The notes: generated by a model from the sequence alone, not told the origin. A DNA stretch of 64,000 nt from Phycicoccus sp. Root101 (GCF_001426245.1 NZ_LMCM01000009.1:248001-312000); one strand, 5' to 3'; shown: positions 27,132 to 36,974, numbered from the stretch's first letter. Made by a program: numbers and translations.

Positions 27132-27167
27132 ATGGCGGGCCCACCCCCGAGGGGGCGGACCCGCCAT
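27132..27167 (-). terminator. Terminator of the secreted nuclease gene
   Basis: ATGGCGGG (27132-27139) pairs with CCCGCCAT (27160-27167), and inside it CCCCC pairs with GGGGG, giving a long GC-rich stem with one mismatch and small bulges. It begins 38 nt past the nuclease stop. Confidence 0.7.
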
Positions 27168-27204
27168 ACGCGGTCCTGCGTGGGTGGTGCGGCTGGTCCC
27201 GGCC

Positions 27205-29751
27205 CTACTTGACGAAGGCCTTGAGGCCCAGAACCACGGGGTCGTGGTCCGAGGACCGGTAGGGGCCGGGGTCGTGGAAGTCGGTCGAGTGGTAGTTGTA
27301 GCGGCTGTACTCCAGCGCCACGGACTCACCCGAGTTGATGTTCCAGTGGTCCGCGCCGGTGGACATCTTCAGACCCGCCGCGTTCACGAGGATGTGGTCG
27401 AGCGAACCCGAGGTCCCCGAGAACGAGTAGGAGTACTGGCCCGGGTCGAACGTCGAGCCCACGTCGGTGTACCCCGCCCGGTAGAGGACGTCGAGCGGGT
27501 CCTCCATCGTGTAGGAGTTGTAGTCACCGGCCATGACGATGGCCTTGGCGCCGTACTCGGCGGCCACCCCGGGGACCCAGTCGCGCAGCGCCTGGGCCTG
27601 CAGGACACGGCTGGTCACCGAGGCACCCTGCCCGTCTCCGGAGTCGGCGTCACCGGGGAACGGACCGGCCGAGCCCTTGGACTTGAAGTGGTTGACGACG
27701 AAGAGGAACTTGTCGCCCTTGCCCTTCTTCTTCTTGAAGGTCTGGGCGATCGGCTCACGGGCGTTGACGAAGGCCTGGCCCTCACCGCTCTGGTCGCCCA
27801 GGGCACGGGAGCGGTCGACGCGCATGACCGTCGCCGGCCTGTAGATCATCGCCGTGGTGATGAAGTCCTGCTGCGACACGGGCGGCAGGTCCGTCGACGA
27901 AGGCACGAAGGCCCACGTCCCGGCGCCGGCCCTGGCGTTGAGCGCGGCCACGAGGCGGCTGAGGGTCTCGTCGCGGCTGTGTCCGAACTGAGCGGAGTTC
28001 TCGACCTCCATGAGGCCGACGACGTCGGCGTCGAGCGCGTTGATCGCCGACACCTCCTTCTCCGTCTGGCGGGCCAGGTCGGCGGCGTCCCACGCCCCAC
28101 GGTTGTCGCAGCCGTCGCGCACCGTGTCGCCGCTGCTGTCGCGGTCGTAGTAGGCGGTGCAGCTCGGGTCCGCGTCACCGAGGTCGGTGAAGTAGTTGAG
28201 CACGTTGAAGGAGGCGACCTTGAGGTCCGGCGTCCCGCGCTGGCTCAGGTCCCGCTCGTCGGGAGCCGGCGTGCGGGTGTTGGTGAAGGTCACCGGCGAC
28301 GTCGCGTTGTCCGGGCCCACGACCTGGGAGGTGGGCTGGAACCGCCAGAGGTTGAAGCGGTAGTCCACGACGACCGGCGCGGTGAAGGTCGCCGGGGCCC
28401 CGACCCGGACCGGCTTCGTCGTCGAGACGTAGGCGGGGGTCTTGTCGGCGTTGAGCAGGCACGGGACGGGACGGGCGCCGCAGGTCGCGGTCGAGTAGCT
28501 GCTGGCCGTGAAGTTCGTCGACGAGCCGTCGTCGAGGGTGACCAGGCGCTTCGCGTTGTCCGCCACGACGGCGTCGGCCTCGGGCGTCCCGGGCTTGGCG
28601 ACCTCGGTGTTCTGCAGCAGCGGGGTGGTGCCGACCGCGAGGCCGACCTCGCCGTACTGGTTGGTCCCGAAGGTGTTGGTCACCGTGTAGGCGCCGGTGG
28701 GCTGGAACAGCATCCCCTCGATGGACTCACGCTTCGCGTCCGTGGTCGGCCAGCCGGTGACGAGCGGCTGGACGGGGGTGAACGCGACCCCGGCGTCGAC
28801 GACGTCGGCAGCCGTGGTCGTGATCTCGGTGAGGCCACCGAACTCGCTGACCTTGCCGGTCACCTGGACGAAGTTGCCCACGACCGCCTCGGGCGAGAGC
28901 GTCCCGGGCTGGAAGACGTAGACGCCGTCGGAGGCGCCGTCGGCGCGCGGCTCGGGGCCGGTGCCCTGCGTCTGGAGGAAGAAGCCGTTGAAGCCGCCGG
29001 TCGGGTAGGCGGCCGTCACGACGCCCTTGACCACGACGGTCTCACCCGCGAGCGGGGAGGTCGCGCCGGGACCCTGCACCTCGGCGATGGTCTTCTCGAC
29101 CGGCGCCGGCGGCGGGGGCGGGGTCTCCAGGCCGGTCGGGGTCGGGGCCCCTGCCTTGAAGTCGGCGCTGTTGTTCGCCGTGTTGGCGTGGGTCGCGTTG
29201 CGGCTGACCGAGGTCGTGTTGCTCGGTGCGACCGTCGGGCCGGTGCCCGCGTAGTCGTTCGCGGTCGTGCCGTACCCGACGAAGTCGATGACCTGCGCCG
29301 AGGCCGAGCAGGTGGCAGCGCACCCGGTCAAGGCCGTGGTGCTGTTGACGAGCGCGACCTTGCCCGCCGTGCCGGACATGGCGATCGTCCCGGTGGCGTC
29401 AGCCGGCACGTCGGAGCCGCCGCCGGTCCCTGCAGCCTCCTTGACCACGTACGTCGTACCCACGGGCAGCGTGCCCGTCAAGGGAGTCGTCGCCCAGCCG
29501 GCGCCGGTCGCCGACGCGTACTGCACCGACCACCCGGCCAGGCTCACCGAGGCGCTGCCCGTGTTCGCCAGCTCGATGAAGTCGTACTTGTACGGTGCGC
29601 CGGAGTTGCCCCCACCGCCGTAGACCTCGTTGATGACCACACCAGCCGTGGGCGGCGGTGCGGCCTGCGCACTCGTCGCCACGGAGACCACACCGGCGGT
29701 CAGCGCTATCGCGCCGGCCGCCCCCATCAGTTGCTTGCGACGTTCGCGCAC
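27205..29751 (-). CDS. Secreted ExeM/NucH-family extracellular endonuclease
   Basis: 848 residues. GTG start with SD GGAGGA 6 nt upstream. A signal peptide (1-30, ending TSAQA) is followed by a lamin-tail domain (VVINEVYGGGGNSGAPYKYD, about 35-170), an OB-fold-like region (TIAEVQGPGATSPLAGETV, about 195-300), a linker, and an endonuclease/exonuclease/phosphatase domain from about 510 (LKVASFNVLNYF, LMEVENSAQFG, AGDYNSYTMEDPL, RSSDHDPVVLGL). Family members degrade extracellular DNA for nutrient recovery or biofilm remodelling. The protein ends at ...LKAFVK with no membrane anchor or sorting motif, so it is likely released. Confidence 0.92.
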   Translation of the reverse strand: MRERRKQLMGAAGAIALTAGVVSVATSAQAAPPPTAGVVINEVYGGGGNSGAPYKYDFIELANTGSASVSLAGWSVQYASATGAGWATTPLTGTLPVGTTYVVKEAAGTGGGSDVPADATGTIAMSGTAGKVALVNSTTALTGCAATCSASAQVIDFVGYGTTANDYAGTGPTVAPSNTTSVSRNATHANTANNSADFKAGAPTPTGLETPPPPPAPVEKTIAEVQGPGATSPLAGETVVVKGVVTAAYPTGGFNGFFLQTQGTGPEPRADGASDGVYVFQPGTLSPEAVVGNFVQVTGKVSEFGGLTEITTTAADVVDAGVAFTPVQPLVTGWPTTDAKRESIEGMLFQPTGAYTVTNTFGTNQYGEVGLAVGTTPLLQNTEVAKPGTPEADAVVADNAKRLVTLDDGSSTNFTASSYSTATCGARPVPCLLNADKTPAYVSTTKPVRVGAPATFTAPVVVDYRFNLWRFQPTSQVVGPDNATSPVTFTNTRTPAPDERDLSQRGTPDLKVASFNVLNYFTDLGDADPSCTAYYDRDSSGDTVRDGCDNRGAWDAADLARQTEKEVSAINALDADVVGLMEVENSAQFGHSRDETLSRLVAALNARAGAGTWAFVPSSTDLPPVSQQDFITTAMIYRPATVMRVDRSRALGDQSGEGQAFVNAREPIAQTFKKKKGKGDKFLFVVNHFKSKGSAGPFPGDADSGDGQGASVTSRVLQAQALRDWVPGVAAEYGAKAIVMAGDYNSYTMEDPLDVLYRAGYTDVGSTFDPGQYSYSFSGTSGSLDHILVNAAGLKMSTGADHWNINSGESVALEYSRYNYHSTDFHDPGPYRSSDHDPVVLGLKAFVK

Positions 29752-29847
29752 AGCAGTCCTCCACACCCGAGTTGTTCTCGAAGAAAGTCGCGCCGCCCAG
29801 GGATGCGGGCCCGGCGCCAAGGGTGCAGTCAAACATGGACAGATGCC

Positions 29848-29862
29848 CCATACGAGGTATGG
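29848..29862. promoter_or_regulatory. Small palindrome upstream of the nuclease gene
   Basis: CCATAC-gag-GTATGG, a perfect 6-bp dyad with 3-bp centre, in the 132-bp gap between the nuclease start and the preceding flavoreductase stop. It is about 100 bp before the nuclease GTG. It could be a regulator site, but short dyads occur by chance. Confidence 0.35.
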
Positions 29863-29883
29863 AAGGCGTCCAGAAGGTAAAGG

Positions 29884-31107
29884 TCAGGTCAGGTTCTCCA
29901 GGGGCACGCCCGGGTCGGCAAGTTTCGCCCGGTCGACGCTCGCGCGCGAGCGGATCAAGCCCTTGACGGCGTCGCCGACGTCCCACACGTTGACGTTCAT
30001 CCCTGCCGTGACGGCCCCGTCGCGCAGCCAGAACGCGACGAACTCACGGCCGGTCAGGTCGCCGCGGACGACCACCTCGTCGTCGGGAGCGCCGAGCCCG
30101 TGGTACTCCATGCCCAGGTCGTACTGGTCGGTGAAGAAGTACGGCAGCTCGGCCTCGGGGGCGGACTGCTCGAGCATCCCCGCCGCCACGATGGTCGGCT
30201 GGTTGAGGGCGTTGGCCCAGTGCTCCACGCGCACCCGCCGCCCCAGGAACGGGTGCTCCACGTTGGCGACGTCACCGACGACGAAGACCTCGGGGTCGCT
30301 CGTGCGCCCCACTGCGTCGGCGACGATCCCGTTGTCGACCTCGAGGCCGGCGTCCGCGGCCAGACCCGTGTTGGGGGCGGCCCCGATGCCCACGACGACG
30401 AGGTCGGCAGGGACGGTGGAGCCGTCCGCCAGACGCACCCCGGTGACCGAACCGCCCTCACCCACGAGCTCCTCCACCTGCACGCCGGTGCGCAGGTCCA
30501 CCCCGTGCTCGCGGTGCAGGTCGGCGAACACCTGGGCGACGGTGGGCCCGAGCACGCGCACGAGCGGCAGGTCGAGCGACTCCAGCACGGTGACGGTGGC
30601 ACCGGCCTCCCGTGCGGCCGCCGCGACCTCGAGCCCGATCCACCCGCCACCGACGAGGACGACCCTGCGCCCGGGCTGCAACGCCCCCCTCAGGCGGTCG
30701 CTGTCCTCGATGGTGCGCAACGAGAGCACCCCGTCGAGGTCGGCCCCCGGGAGGTCGAGGTGTCGCGGTGAGCTGCCGGTGGCGAGCAGCAGCCGGTTCC
30801 AGCCGATCCGCTCCCCCGCCGCGGTCACCACCTCGTGGGCGTCACGATCGACCGCCGTCACCACGGTGCCGGTGCGCACCTCGACGTCGTGGGCGGCATA
30901 CCAGTCCTGGTCGTGGACGAAGGCGTCGTCGAGCCCCTCGCCGGTCTTGAGGTAGTCCTTGGACAGCGGTGGGCGTTCGTACGGCAGGTGGTCCTCGCCC
31001 GCGAGGAGGACGAGGCGACCCTCGAAACCCTTGTCGCGCAACGCCTCCACCGACTTCGCTCCCGCGAGCCCGCCACCGACCACCACGAACGTCCGCTCAT
31101 CAGCCAT
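29884..31107 (-). CDS. FAD/NAD(P)-dependent ferredoxin-reductase-like oxidoreductase
   Basis: 407 residues. FAD Rossmann motif FVVVGGGLAGAKSVEAL, NAD(P) motif VVLVGGGWIGLEVAAAAREAGATVTVLE split by the central domain, ATGSSPR, and the FAD-binding EVFVVGDVAN. The C-terminal part resembles reductases of rubredoxin or Rieske ferredoxin (BphA4-like). The natural electron acceptor is unknown; no ferredoxin or oxygenase gene is adjacent. SD AAAGGTGGGG lies about 3-8 nt before the ATG. Confidence 0.85.
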   Translation of the reverse strand: MADERTFVVVGGGLAGAKSVEALRDKGFEGRLVLLAGEDHLPYERPPLSKDYLKTGEGLDDAFVHDQDWYAAHDVEVRTGTVVTAVDRDAHEVVTAAGERIGWNRLLLATGSSPRHLDLPGADLDGVLSLRTIEDSDRLRGALQPGRRVVLVGGGWIGLEVAAAAREAGATVTVLESLDLPLVRVLGPTVAQVFADLHREHGVDLRTGVQVEELVGEGGSVTGVRLADGSTVPADLVVVGIGAAPNTGLAADAGLEVDNGIVADAVGRTSDPEVFVVGDVANVEHPFLGRRVRVEHWANALNQPTIVAAGMLEQSAPEAELPYFFTDQYDLGMEYHGLGAPDDEVVVRGDLTGREFVAFWLRDGAVTAGMNVNVWDVGDAVKGLIRSRASVDRAKLADPGVPLENLT

Positions 31108-31160
31108 GTCCCCACCTTTGGTCGCTTCGCCCCCCAGCGCAACCCTCGGTCCGTGGACGA

Positions 31161-31200
31161 CGAACGGGCCGACCCACCGTGAGGTGGGCCGACCCGTTCG
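31161..31200 (-). terminator. Terminator of pnp
   Basis: Stem CGAACGGG (31161-31168) with CCCGTTCG (31193-31200), a CCGA/CCGA internal loop, and CCCACC (31173-31178) with GGTGGG (31183-31188) around a GTGA loop. It begins 21 nt after the pnp stop, upstream of the flavoreductase gene. Confidence 0.75.
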
Positions 31201-31220
31201 GGACGTGCTGGGGTCGAACG

Positions 31221-33626
31221 TCAGCCGGCGTCCTCGGAGGACTCGCCACGCTCGGAACGCTCGCCACCGCGACGACGGCGGTTGCGGCTGCGCCCACCAT
31301 CGCGACGGTCGCCGCGCTCCTCACCGGAGTCGTTCGAGTCGTTCGACTCGTTCGAGTCGCTCGAGTCGTTGGACTCGGGCGCCTCGTCGGAACCGGCGAC
31401 GTCGGCGTCCGCGGCGGGGGCGGAGTCGCCCTCACCCTCGGGCAGGACGGCGGCCAGCGACAGCTTGCCGCGCGGGTCGACCTCCTTGAGCTCGACCTGG
31501 ACCTTCTGGCCGACGGCGAGGACGTCGTCGACGTTGTCGATCCGCTTGCCACCGACGAGCTTGCGCACCTCGGAGATGTGCAGCAGGCCGTCCTTGCCGG
31601 GCAGCAGGGAGATGAACGCACCGAACGTCGTGGTCTTGACCACGGTGCCCAGGAAGCGCTCGCCGACCTCCGGCATCTGCGGGTTCGCGATGGCGTTGAC
31701 CATCGCGCGGGCCGCCTCGGCCGACGGACCGTCGGTCGCGCCGATGTAGACGGTGCCGTCGTCCTCGATGGAGATCTGGGCGCCGGTCTCGTCCTGGATC
31801 TGGTTGATCATCTTGCCCTTCGGCCCGATGACCTCGCCGATCTTGTCGACGGGGACCTGCACCGAGATGACGCGAGGAGCGAAGGGGCTCATCTCGTCCG
31901 GCACGTCGATGGCCTCGTTCATGACGTCGAGGATGTGCAGGCGCGCGTCGCGGGCCTGGGTCAGCGCGCCAGCCAGGACCGACGCGGGGATGCCGTCGAG
32001 CTTGGTGTCGAGCTGGATGGCCGTGACGAACTCACGCGTGCCGGCGACCTTGAAGTCCATGTCACCGAACGCGTCCTCGGCGCCGAGGATGTCGGTCAGC
32101 GCGGCGTACTGCGTCTGGCCGTCGACCTCGTCGGACACCAGGCCCATGGCGATGCCGGCGACCGGCGCGCGCAGCGGCACACCGGCGTTGAGCATCGACA
32201 GGGTCGAGGCGCAGACCGAGCCCATGGACGTCGAGCCGTTGGAACCGAGGGCCTCGGACACCTGGCGGATCGCGTAGGGGAACTCCTCACGCGTCGGCAG
32301 GACGGGCATGAGCGCCCGCTCCGCCAGCGCGCCGTGGCCGATCTCGCGGCGCTTCGGCGAACCCACCCGACCGGTCTCACCGGTGGAGTAGGGGGGGAAG
32401 TTGTAGTTGTGCATGTAGCGCTTGCGCGTCACCGGCGACAACGTGTCGAGCTGCTGCTCCATGCGGAGCATGTTCAGCGTGGTGACGCCCATGATCTGGG
32501 TCTCGCCGCGCTCGAACAGGGCCGAGCCGTGCACGCGCGGCAGGACCTCGACCTCGGCGCCGAGGGCGCGGATGTCGGCGAGGCCACGGCCGTCGATGCG
32601 GACCTTGTCGCGCAGGATGCGCTGACGGATCAGCTTCTTCTGCACCGACTTGTAGGCCGCGGAGATCTCCTTCTCGCGGCCGGCGAACTGCTGGCCCTCA
32701 CCGGCGAGGGAGGCCTTGACGGCGTCCTTGATCTCGTCGATGCGCTCCTCGCGCTCCTGCTTCCCGGCGATGGTCAGCGCCTGCGTCAGGTCGTCCGAGG
32801 TCGCAGCCTCGACGGCGGCATAGGCGTCGTCCTCGTAGTCGAGGAAGATCGGGAACTCCTGGACGGGCTTGGCGGACTTGCTCGCCAGCTCGGCCTGGGC
32901 CTCGCACAGGACCTTGATGAACTTCTTGGCAGCCTCGAGGCCCTCGGCGACGACCTCTTCGGTCGGGGCCTGCTTGCCCTCGTTCTTGACCAGGTCCCAC
33001 GTCTGCTCGGTGGACTCGGCCTCGACCATCATGATCGCGACGTCGTCACCGGCGACACGACCGGCGACGACCATGTCGAAGGTCGAGCGCTCGATGTCGG
33101 AGAAGTTCGGGAAGGCGACCCACTGGCCGTCGATCAGGGAGACGCGGACGCCACCGATCGGACCGGAGAAGGGCAGACCCGAGATCTGCGTGGAGGCGCT
33201 GGCCGCGTTGATGGCGAGCACGTCGTACTGGTGGTCGGGGTTGAGCGCGAGCACCGTGATGACGACCTGGACCTCGTTGCGCAGACCCTTGGTGAAGGTC
33301 GGGCGCAGCGGGCGGTCGATCAGGCGGCAGGTGAGGATCGCGTCGGTCGAGGGACGGCCCTCACGACGGAAGAACGAGCCGGGGATCTTGCCCGCGGCAT
33401 ACATCCGCTCCTCGACGTCGACCGTCAGGGGGAAGAAGTCGAATCCCTCGCGCGGGTGCTTCCCGGCGGTGGTGGTGGAGAGGAGCATCGTGTCCTCGTC
33501 CAGGTAGGCGGCGACAGCGCCACCGGCCTGCTTGGCCAGGCGTCCGGTCTCGAACCGGACCGTGCGGGTGCCGAACGAGCCGTTGTCGATGGTGGCTTCG
33601 GCGAACTGGATCTCTGGACCCTCCAT
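31221..33626 (-). CDS. pnp: Polyribonucleotide nucleotidyltransferase (PNPase)
   Basis: 801 residues: two RNase PH domains (about 15-240 and 340-560) joined by an alpha linker, then KH ([19 protein letters not shown], about 605-660) and S1 ([23 protein letters not shown], about 675-745). It degrades RNA phosphorolytically. After S1 comes an unusual 65-residue tail: an acidic Ser/Asn/Asp repeat, then an Arg-rich stretch ([16 protein letters not shown]). The start at 33626 has SD AAGGAGGG 7 nt upstream. Readings that begin further upstream lack initiation signals. Confidence 0.97.
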   Translation of the reverse strand: MEGPEIQFAEATIDNGSFGTRTVRFETGRLAKQAGGAVAAYLDEDTMLLSTTTAGKHPREGFDFFPLTVDVEERMYAAGKIPGSFFRREGRPSTDAILTCRLIDRPLRPTFTKGLRNEVQVVITVLALNPDHQYDVLAINAASASTQISGLPFSGPIGGVRVSLIDGQWVAFPNFSDIERSTFDMVVAGRVAGDDVAIMMVEAESTEQTWDLVKNEGKQAPTEEVVAEGLEAAKKFIKVLCEAQAELASKSAKPVQEFPIFLDYEDDAYAAVEAATSDDLTQALTIAGKQEREERIDEIKDAVKASLAGEGQQFAGREKEISAAYKSVQKKLIRQRILRDKVRIDGRGLADIRALGAEVEVLPRVHGSALFERGETQIMGVTTLNMLRMEQQLDTLSPVTRKRYMHNYNFPPYSTGETGRVGSPKRREIGHGALAERALMPVLPTREEFPYAIRQVSEALGSNGSTSMGSVCASTLSMLNAGVPLRAPVAGIAMGLVSDEVDGQTQYAALTDILGAEDAFGDMDFKVAGTREFVTAIQLDTKLDGIPASVLAGALTQARDARLHILDVMNEAIDVPDEMSPFAPRVISVQVPVDKIGEVIGPKGKMINQIQDETGAQISIEDDGTVYIGATDGPSAEAARAMVNAIANPQMPEVGERFLGTVVKTTTFGAFISLLPGKDGLLHISEVRKLVGGKRIDNVDDVLAVGQKVQVELKEVDPRGKLSLAAVLPEGEGDSAPAADADVAGSDEAPESNDSSDSNESNDSNDSGEERGDRRDGGRSRNRRRRGGERSERGESSEDAG
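31327..31376 (-). repeat. Short tandem repeat encoding the PNPase Ser/Asn/Asp tail
   Basis: Imperfect 9-nt units of the type GAGTCGTTC/GACTCGTTC, repeated about five times within pnp. Read on the minus strand they encode the [12 protein letters not shown] part of the PNPase tail. Such units can change copy number by slippage. Confidence 0.7.
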
Positions 33627-33750
33627 TGGGCCCTCCTTCTGGGTGTCTACATCCACGTGCATCGTCGTTGTGCACGGGCTTCTTCTGGTCGTGCTGGTCG
33701 TGCTGGTACTGCGGTGGTGCGGGTGTCCGGCAGGAGTGCCGGGCCCCATG

Positions 33751-33787
33751 CGACAGGGACGGCCCTCGTGGAGGACCGTCCCTGTCG
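33751..33787 (-). terminator. rpsO terminator / pnp leader hairpin
   Basis: Perfect 12-bp inverted repeat CGACAGGGACGG (33751-33762) and CCGTCCCTGTCG (33776-33787) with a 13-nt loop, 5 nt after the rpsO stop. In E. coli the rpsO-pnp gap carries both a terminator and an RNase III site controlling pnp; a similar double role here is possible but inferred. Confidence 0.75.
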
Positions 33788-33792
33788 GATGT

Positions 33793-34062
33793 TCAGCGGC
33801 GCAGGCCGAGGCGCTTGATCAGCGCGCGGTAACGCTCCACGTCGACGCTCTCGAGGTAGCGCAGCAGGCGGCGACGCTGGCCGACCAGCAGCAGCAGGCC
33901 GCGGCGGCTGTGGTGGTCGTGCTTGTGCTGGCGCGAGTGCTCGGTCAGGTCGAGGATGCGCTGCGTGAGCAGGGCGATCTGGACCTCGGGGGAACCGGTG
34001 TCGCCCTCGTGCGTGGCGTGCTCGGACATGATCTTCTGCTTGACTTCGGTGCTCAACGGCAT
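33793..34062 (-). CDS. rpsO: 30S ribosomal protein S15
   Basis: 89 residues, standard S15 length. Family segments [41 protein letters not shown] and [20 protein letters not shown] are intact. S15 binds 16S rRNA early in 30S assembly. SD AAGGAG is about 12 nt before the ATG. It is followed by pnp, the near-universal rpsO-pnp arrangement. Confidence 0.99.
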   Translation of the reverse strand: MPLSTEVKQKIMSEHATHEGDTGSPEVQIALLTQRILDLTEHSRQHKHDHHSRRGLLLLVGQRRRLLRYLESVDVERYRALIKRLGLRR

Positions 34063-34183
34063 GGGTCGACACTGCTCCTTCGTGGAATCGTTGCGCGGTG
34101 CCTCAGGGCTGGTTCACCTGGGCGCTCTGGATCCGCGGCCGGTCTACGGCGGTTGCAAGGTTACCAGCGGGCCGAGGTGCACC
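34063..34183 (-). promoter_or_regulatory. rpsO leader and promoter region
   Basis: About 120 bp upstream of rpsO. TAACCT on the minus strand (34163-34158) is a plausible -10 box, giving a leader near 85 nt with several GC-rich pairings. Autoregulation of rpsO by S15 binding its leader is known in several bacteria; nothing more specific is visible here. Confidence 0.4.
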
Positions 34184-34720
34184 CTAATCGCCGTCGGATC
34201 GCTCCTCCCGAGCACGATCCACGCGCGCGCCGTCCGCCTCGCGAAGGGCGCTGAGCCTCCTGGCGCCGGCGGTCCACAGGCCGCGCCGCCGCACCGCGAG
34301 CTCCAGGTCCGTCGGGTGGTCGCCGGCACCGCACCCCGTGGTCACCTCGTCCGATCCCCTCAGGTGGTACCACGCCCGAGGTGGCCGGCGGTCGTACCGT
34401 GGCGCCCGGAGCGCCTCCCTCGGCAGCTGGTCCGGCGGCTGCACCTCGAGGTGGGCGGGGAAAAGTCGGCCGGCATTGTCCCGCACCGCGTCAGCCGGGA
34501 AGGGCGTCACCTCCTGACCCTTCTCGTCGACCACCACCAGCCGCAGCCCTGCCACGCGAAGGGCCGCGACCAGGACGGGTTCCGGCAGCTTGCGCCGGCC
34601 TCCCTCGTATGCGGAGAGCGTCGCCTGCGCCACGCCGATGCTGCCGGCCATCTCGCGCTGGCTCAGCTGCGCCCGGCGTCGTGCCCTCAGCAGGTACCCC
34701 ACACCATCGAACTCGTCCAT
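34184..34720 (-). CDS. XRE-family transcriptional regulator
   Basis: 178 residues. An N-terminal Cro/C1 helix-turn-helix (about 8-62: LSQREMAGSIGVAQATLSAYEGGRR) followed by a C-terminal segment with WYHLRGSDEVTTGCGAG and an Arg/Glu-rich end. No catalytic or toxin-type domain is recognised. SD GGAGG is 6 nt before the ATG. A 10-bp inverted repeat at 34859-34891, in its upstream region, is a candidate operator. Target genes are unknown; it is not obviously linked to rpsO. Confidence 0.8.
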   Translation of the reverse strand: MDEFDGVGYLLRARRRAQLSQREMAGSIGVAQATLSAYEGGRRKLPEPVLVAALRVAGLRLVVVDEKGQEVTPFPADAVRDNAGRLFPAHLEVQPPDQLPREALRAPRYDRRPPRAWYHLRGSDEVTTGCGAGDHPTDLELAVRRRGLWTAGARRLSALREADGARVDRAREERSDGD

Positions 34721-34858
34721 GCGTCCTCCCCCGGCCGGCCGTTCCCCCTGGACGACCGACGCCTGAGGAACAGGGTCGCGGACGGGTGTGACAACGGCGG
34801 CGTTCGATGGAGCCCCGCTCCGATCCCGCCAGTGGGGACCCGGGGTGGTGGAGTGACT

Positions 34859-34891
34859 ACGTCACTGACGGCGGATCGTGATCAGTGACGT
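34859..34891. promoter_or_regulatory. Inverted repeat upstream of the XRE regulator
   Basis: ACGTCACTGA (34859-34868) and TCAGTGACGT (34882-34891), perfect 10-bp arms with a 13-bp centre. It lies in the 260-bp gap between the acetyltransferase stop and the XRE start, about 140 bp before the latter. It may be an operator, or the terminator of the acetyltransferase gene, though 90 bp past that stop is far for a terminator. Confidence 0.5.
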
Positions 34892-34980
34892 GGTCGCGTT
34901 GCCACACCCCCTGCTCCTGGCAGCATCGCGGGTGGTCTGGTCGGGAGGCGGCGAGTCGGCTGAGGGCAGGTGAGGGCGGG

Positions 34981-35559
34981 TCAGGCGGTCGAGGGCGGTG
35001 CGGCCGGGGGCCACTCGTCGGCGAGGAGGGCGTAGACGGCCAGGTCCGTCCAGCGCTCCTTGAACCACGAGCCCTTGACGAAGACGGCTTCGAGGCGCAT
35101 GCCGAGCCGTTCGCAGACGCGCGACGACGCCGTGTTCTCGGGCTCGAGCTGCGCCCAGACACGGTGCACCCCGACCTCCCGGAAGGCCGCCTCGATGATC
35201 GCCCTCGCGGCCTCGGTCGCGTACCCCTGCCCGGCGACGTCGGGCGCGAACACCCAGCCGATCTCCGCCTGCCTGCCGTCCGCGCCGTCGGGGCCCTCGA
35301 GGAGGATGAGCACGTCACCGATGACCCGGCCGTCGAGCTCCACCGCGAGGGTGAGGTTCGGCGACGTCGGGTCGATCCGGCCGGCTGTGGCCCGTTCGGA
35401 GACCAGGTCGGCGACCTGGTCCCGCGTCTTGGGCTCGCCCGGGATGTAACGGATCACCGAGGGCACCGACCGGTAGGCGAAGACGTCGTCCTCGTCACCG
35501 GGTCGGAAGCTGCGCAGCGTCAGCCGCTCGGTGGTGATCGGCAGGCTCACGCGCGCCAT
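34981..35559 (-). CDS. RimJ/RimL-type GNAT N-acetyltransferase
   Basis: 192 residues. Begins with the RimJ/RimL opening LPITTERLTLRSFRPGDEDDVF, has the acetyl-CoA motif VAGQGYATEAARAIIEAAF and the late ENTASSRVCERLGMRLEAVF. The family acetylates protein N-termini or small molecules; substrate unknown. The ATG lies 13 nt beyond the lpdA stop, so it is probably transcribed with lpdA. Confidence 0.85.
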   Translation of the reverse strand: MARVSLPITTERLTLRSFRPGDEDDVFAYRSVPSVIRYIPGEPKTRDQVADLVSERATAGRIDPTSPNLTLAVELDGRVIGDVLILLEGPDGADGRQAEIGWVFAPDVAGQGYATEAARAIIEAAFREVGVHRVWAQLEPENTASSRVCERLGMRLEAVFVKGSWFKERWTDLAVYALLADEWPPAAPPSTA

Positions 35560-35572
35560 ACGAGTGCCTCCG

Positions 35573-36967
35573 TCAGAGGTTGATCATGTGGCCGGCGATG
35601 CCCTCGACGGCCTCCTTGACGGCCTCGGACAGCGTCGGGTGAGCGAACACGTTGCGAGCGACCTCGTCGGCGGTGAGGTCCCACTTCTGCGCGAGGGTCA
35701 GCGCGGGCAGCAGCTCGGTGACGTCGGGCCCGATGAGGTGGGCGCCGATGATCTCGTTGTGCGTCGCGTCGGCGATGACCTTGACGAAACCGACGGCGTC
35801 GCCGAGCCCCATGGCCTTGCCGTTGGCGGAGAACGGGAACTTGGCGACCTTGACGTCGTAGCCCTTCTCCTTGGCCTGCGCCTCCGTGTAGCCGAAGGAG
35901 GCGATCTGCGGCTGGCAGTAGGTCGCGCGCGGGATGAAGTCGTACTCGACCGGCATCGTCTCGGCGCCGGCCATCGTCTCGGCCGCCACGACACCCTGCG
36001 CCTCCGCGGTGTGCGCGAGCATGAGCTTGCCCGTGACGTCACCGATCGCGTAGACGTTCTCGACGTTGGTGCGGCAGTGGTCGTCGATGACGATGGCGCC
36101 GCGCTCCGTGGCGACACCGAGGTTCTCCAGGCCGTAGCCCTCGACGCGCGGGGCGAAGCCGATCGCCTGCATCACCTTGTCGGTCTCGATGACCGTCGAC
36201 TCGCCACCGGCGGCCGGTGAGACCGTGACCTTGACCTTCTCGCCGCTGTCGTCGATCGACTCGACCTTGGTCGAGAGCATGATCGTGATGCCGAGCTTCT
36301 TGTAGTGCTTGAGCAGCTCCTTGGACACCTCGGCGTCCTCGGTCGGCACCATCCGGTCGAGGAACTCCACGATCGTCACGTCGACGCCGAAGTTCTTCAG
36401 GACGTAGGCGAACTCGACACCGATGGCACCGGAGCCGGCGATGACGATCGAGCCGGGCAGCTGGTCGGTGAGGATCTGCTCCTCGTACGTCACGACGCGG
36501 TCGGACAGTGAGGTGCCGGGGATGAGCCGGGTCGTCGCACCGGTGGCGATGATCAGCTTGTCGAAGGTGATCGACTGCTTCTCACCGGAGTTGAGGGCCA
36601 CATCCATCGACGTCGGGCTGGTCAGCGTGCCCCAGCCGTCGATCTCGGTGATCTTGTTCTTCTTCATGAGGAAGTGGACGCCCTTGACGATGCCCGCGGA
36701 GACCGAGCGCGAGCGTGCGTGCGTGGGTCCGTAGGACATCGTGGCGTCGCCCTCGATGCCGAACTTGTCCTTCTCGTGCTGGAGGATGTGCGACAGCTCC
36801 GCGTTGCGCAGGAGAGCCTTCGACGGGATGCACCCGACGTTGAGGCAGACACCACCCCAGTACTTCGACTCGACCACCGCGGCCTTCAGACCGAGCTGGG
36901 ACGCGCGGATCGCCGCGACGTACCCACCGGGACCAGCACCGAGCACCACCACATCGAAGTCAGCCAT
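35573..36967 (-). CDS. lpdA: Dihydrolipoyl dehydrogenase (E3)
   Basis: 464 residues. FAD motif [17 protein letters not shown], redox disulfide C41-x4-C46 in [19 protein letters not shown] motif [35 protein letters not shown], and the active-site HPTLSE near the C-terminus. It reoxidises dihydrolipoamide in pyruvate and 2-oxoglutarate dehydrogenase complexes. It stands alone here, without E1/E2 genes. The ATG is 7 nt from TAGGCT (minus strand, 36980-36975). Confidence 0.97.
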   Translation of the reverse strand: MADFDVVVLGAGPGGYVAAIRASQLGLKAAVVESKYWGGVCLNVGCIPSKALLRNAELSHILQHEKDKFGIEGDATMSYGPTHARSRSVSAGIVKGVHFLMKKNKITEIDGWGTLTSPTSMDVALNSGEKQSITFDKLIIATGATTRLIPGTSLSDRVVTYEEQILTDQLPGSIVIAGSGAIGVEFAYVLKNFGVDVTIVEFLDRMVPTEDAEVSKELLKHYKKLGITIMLSTKVESIDDSGEKVKVTVSPAAGGESTVIETDKVMQAIGFAPRVEGYGLENLGVATERGAIVIDDHCRTNVENVYAIGDVTGKLMLAHTAEAQGVVAAETMAGAETMPVEYDFIPRATYCQPQIASFGYTEAQAKEKGYDVKVAKFPFSANGKAMGLGDAVGFVKVIADATHNEIIGAHLIGPDVTELLPALTLAQKWDLTADEVARNVFAHPTLSEAVKEAVEGIAGHMINL

Positions 36968-36974
36968 GACGGCA

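Noticed and set aside
31327-31376. Short tandem repeats that could suggest a CRISPR-like array
   Set aside because: The units are 9 nt without spacers and lie in frame inside pnp, encoding a Ser/Asn/Asp tail. No CRISPR array or cas gene is present in the window.
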